From an uncultured Sphingobacteriia bacterium (GTDB lineage Bacteria; Bacteroidota; Bacteroidia; Chitinophagales; Chitinophagaceae): a DNA stretch of 5,727 nt. The stretch spans positions 1-5,727 of the forward strand of contig CAMFKK010000182.1 of NCBI GenBank assembly GCA_945957225.1, in the 5' to 3' direction. The notes beneath the pieces were generated by a model. That model saw only the letters and a program-made list of their open reading frames with translations. It ran no database searches and was not told the origin of the DNA. Positions 5,391-5,727 of this stretch are shown piece after piece. A program made the translations under genes and the position numbers. Numbering within the stretch: position 1 is the first letter of the stretch; every line of letters starts with the position of its first letter.

Positions 5391-5727
5391 ATGAAAGCAA
5401 ATAATATCCTTGAAACCATTGGCAATACACCGCATGTGCGTTTGAACAAAATATTTGGAAATGACCACGAGGTTTGGATTAAATTGGAAAAAACCAATCC
5501 AGGTTCTAGTATCAAAGACAGGATTGCCCTGGCCATGATTGAAGACGCAGAGCAGAAAGGATTATTGAATCAGGATAGTGTGATCATTGAACCCACATCA
5601 GGTAATACTGGAATTGGACTGGCATTGGTAGCAGCCGTAAAAGGATACAAGATAGTTTTGGTCATGCCAGAAAGCATGAGTATTGAACGCAGAAGATTAA
5701 TGTCTTTATATGGCGCAGAGTTTGTTC
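5391..5727 (+). CDS. cysK: cysteine synthase A (O-acetylserine sulfhydrylase), 3' end outside window
   Basis: This PLP-dependent enzyme joins O-acetylserine and sulfide to give cysteine. The window holds the first 112 residues, about a third of the usual 300-320 aa, and the frame is still open at the end. Visible are NILETIGNTPHVRLNK at 5-20, the PLP-lysine motif NPGSSIKDR with Lys42, the phosphate/substrate loop TSGNTG at 69-74, and MPESMSIERRRL at 92-103. EPTSGNTGIGLA and MPESMS are typical of CysK, whereas CysM usually has EATSGNTG and PDNMS, so cysK is preferred. His15 replaces the Leu common in TPLVRL; it does not touch the catalytic motifs. The gene starts 33 bases after cysE, with no promoter or terminator in between, so it belongs to the same operon. 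Confidence 0.9.
   Translation, partial: MKANNILETIGNTPHVRLNKIFGNDHEVWIKLEKTNPGSSIKDRIALAMIEDAEQKGLLNQDSVIIEPTSGNTGIGLALVAAVKGYKIVLVMPESMSIERRRLMSLYGAEFV

Overview
The window looks like chromosomal DNA of a Bacteroidota bacterium, most likely close to Chitinophagaceae. The signs are moderate-to-low GC, a TTTG / TAnnTTTG promoter of the Bacteroidota sigma type, start codons without Shine-Dalgarno sequences, and protein sequences typical of that phylum. All genes read on the + strand. The genus assignment is an impression from protein style and was not searched.

Layout: (1) 1-162 is the C-terminal end of a probable glycoside hydrolase, followed by an intrinsic terminator at 176-199. (2) 232-1365 is a secreted GH105-type unsaturated rhamnogalacturonyl hydrolase. 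With the first fragment it looks like the edge of a polysaccharide-degradation locus. (3) 1366-1598 is a 233-bp regulatory region. It holds a promoter, two near-palindromic operator-like sites that form an exact 11-bp inverted repeat around that promoter, a 20-codon ORF with five cysteines in its last eight residues, and an RNA stem joining those Cys codons to the sequence just before the next start codon. (4) 1599 to the window end is a tightly packed sulfate-assimilation and cysteine operon: cysH, cysD, cysN, cysE and the 5' part of cysK.

How the genes work together: CysD and CysN activate sulfate to APS. CysH carries the four Cys of the Fe-S type and should reduce APS directly to sulfite. 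CysN has no fused APS kinase. CysE makes O-acetylserine from serine, and CysK joins it with sulfide to give cysteine. Sulfite reductase and sulfate uptake genes are not in the window and may lie downstream.

The most interesting element is the leader region. It has the layout expected of a cysteine-sensing translational attenuator: a ribosome stalled on the Cys codons would keep one arm of the stem from pairing and leave the cysH start region open. The two operator-like sites suggest a second, transcriptional layer of control. Both readings are inferences from sequence and need RNA structure, expression and comparative tests.
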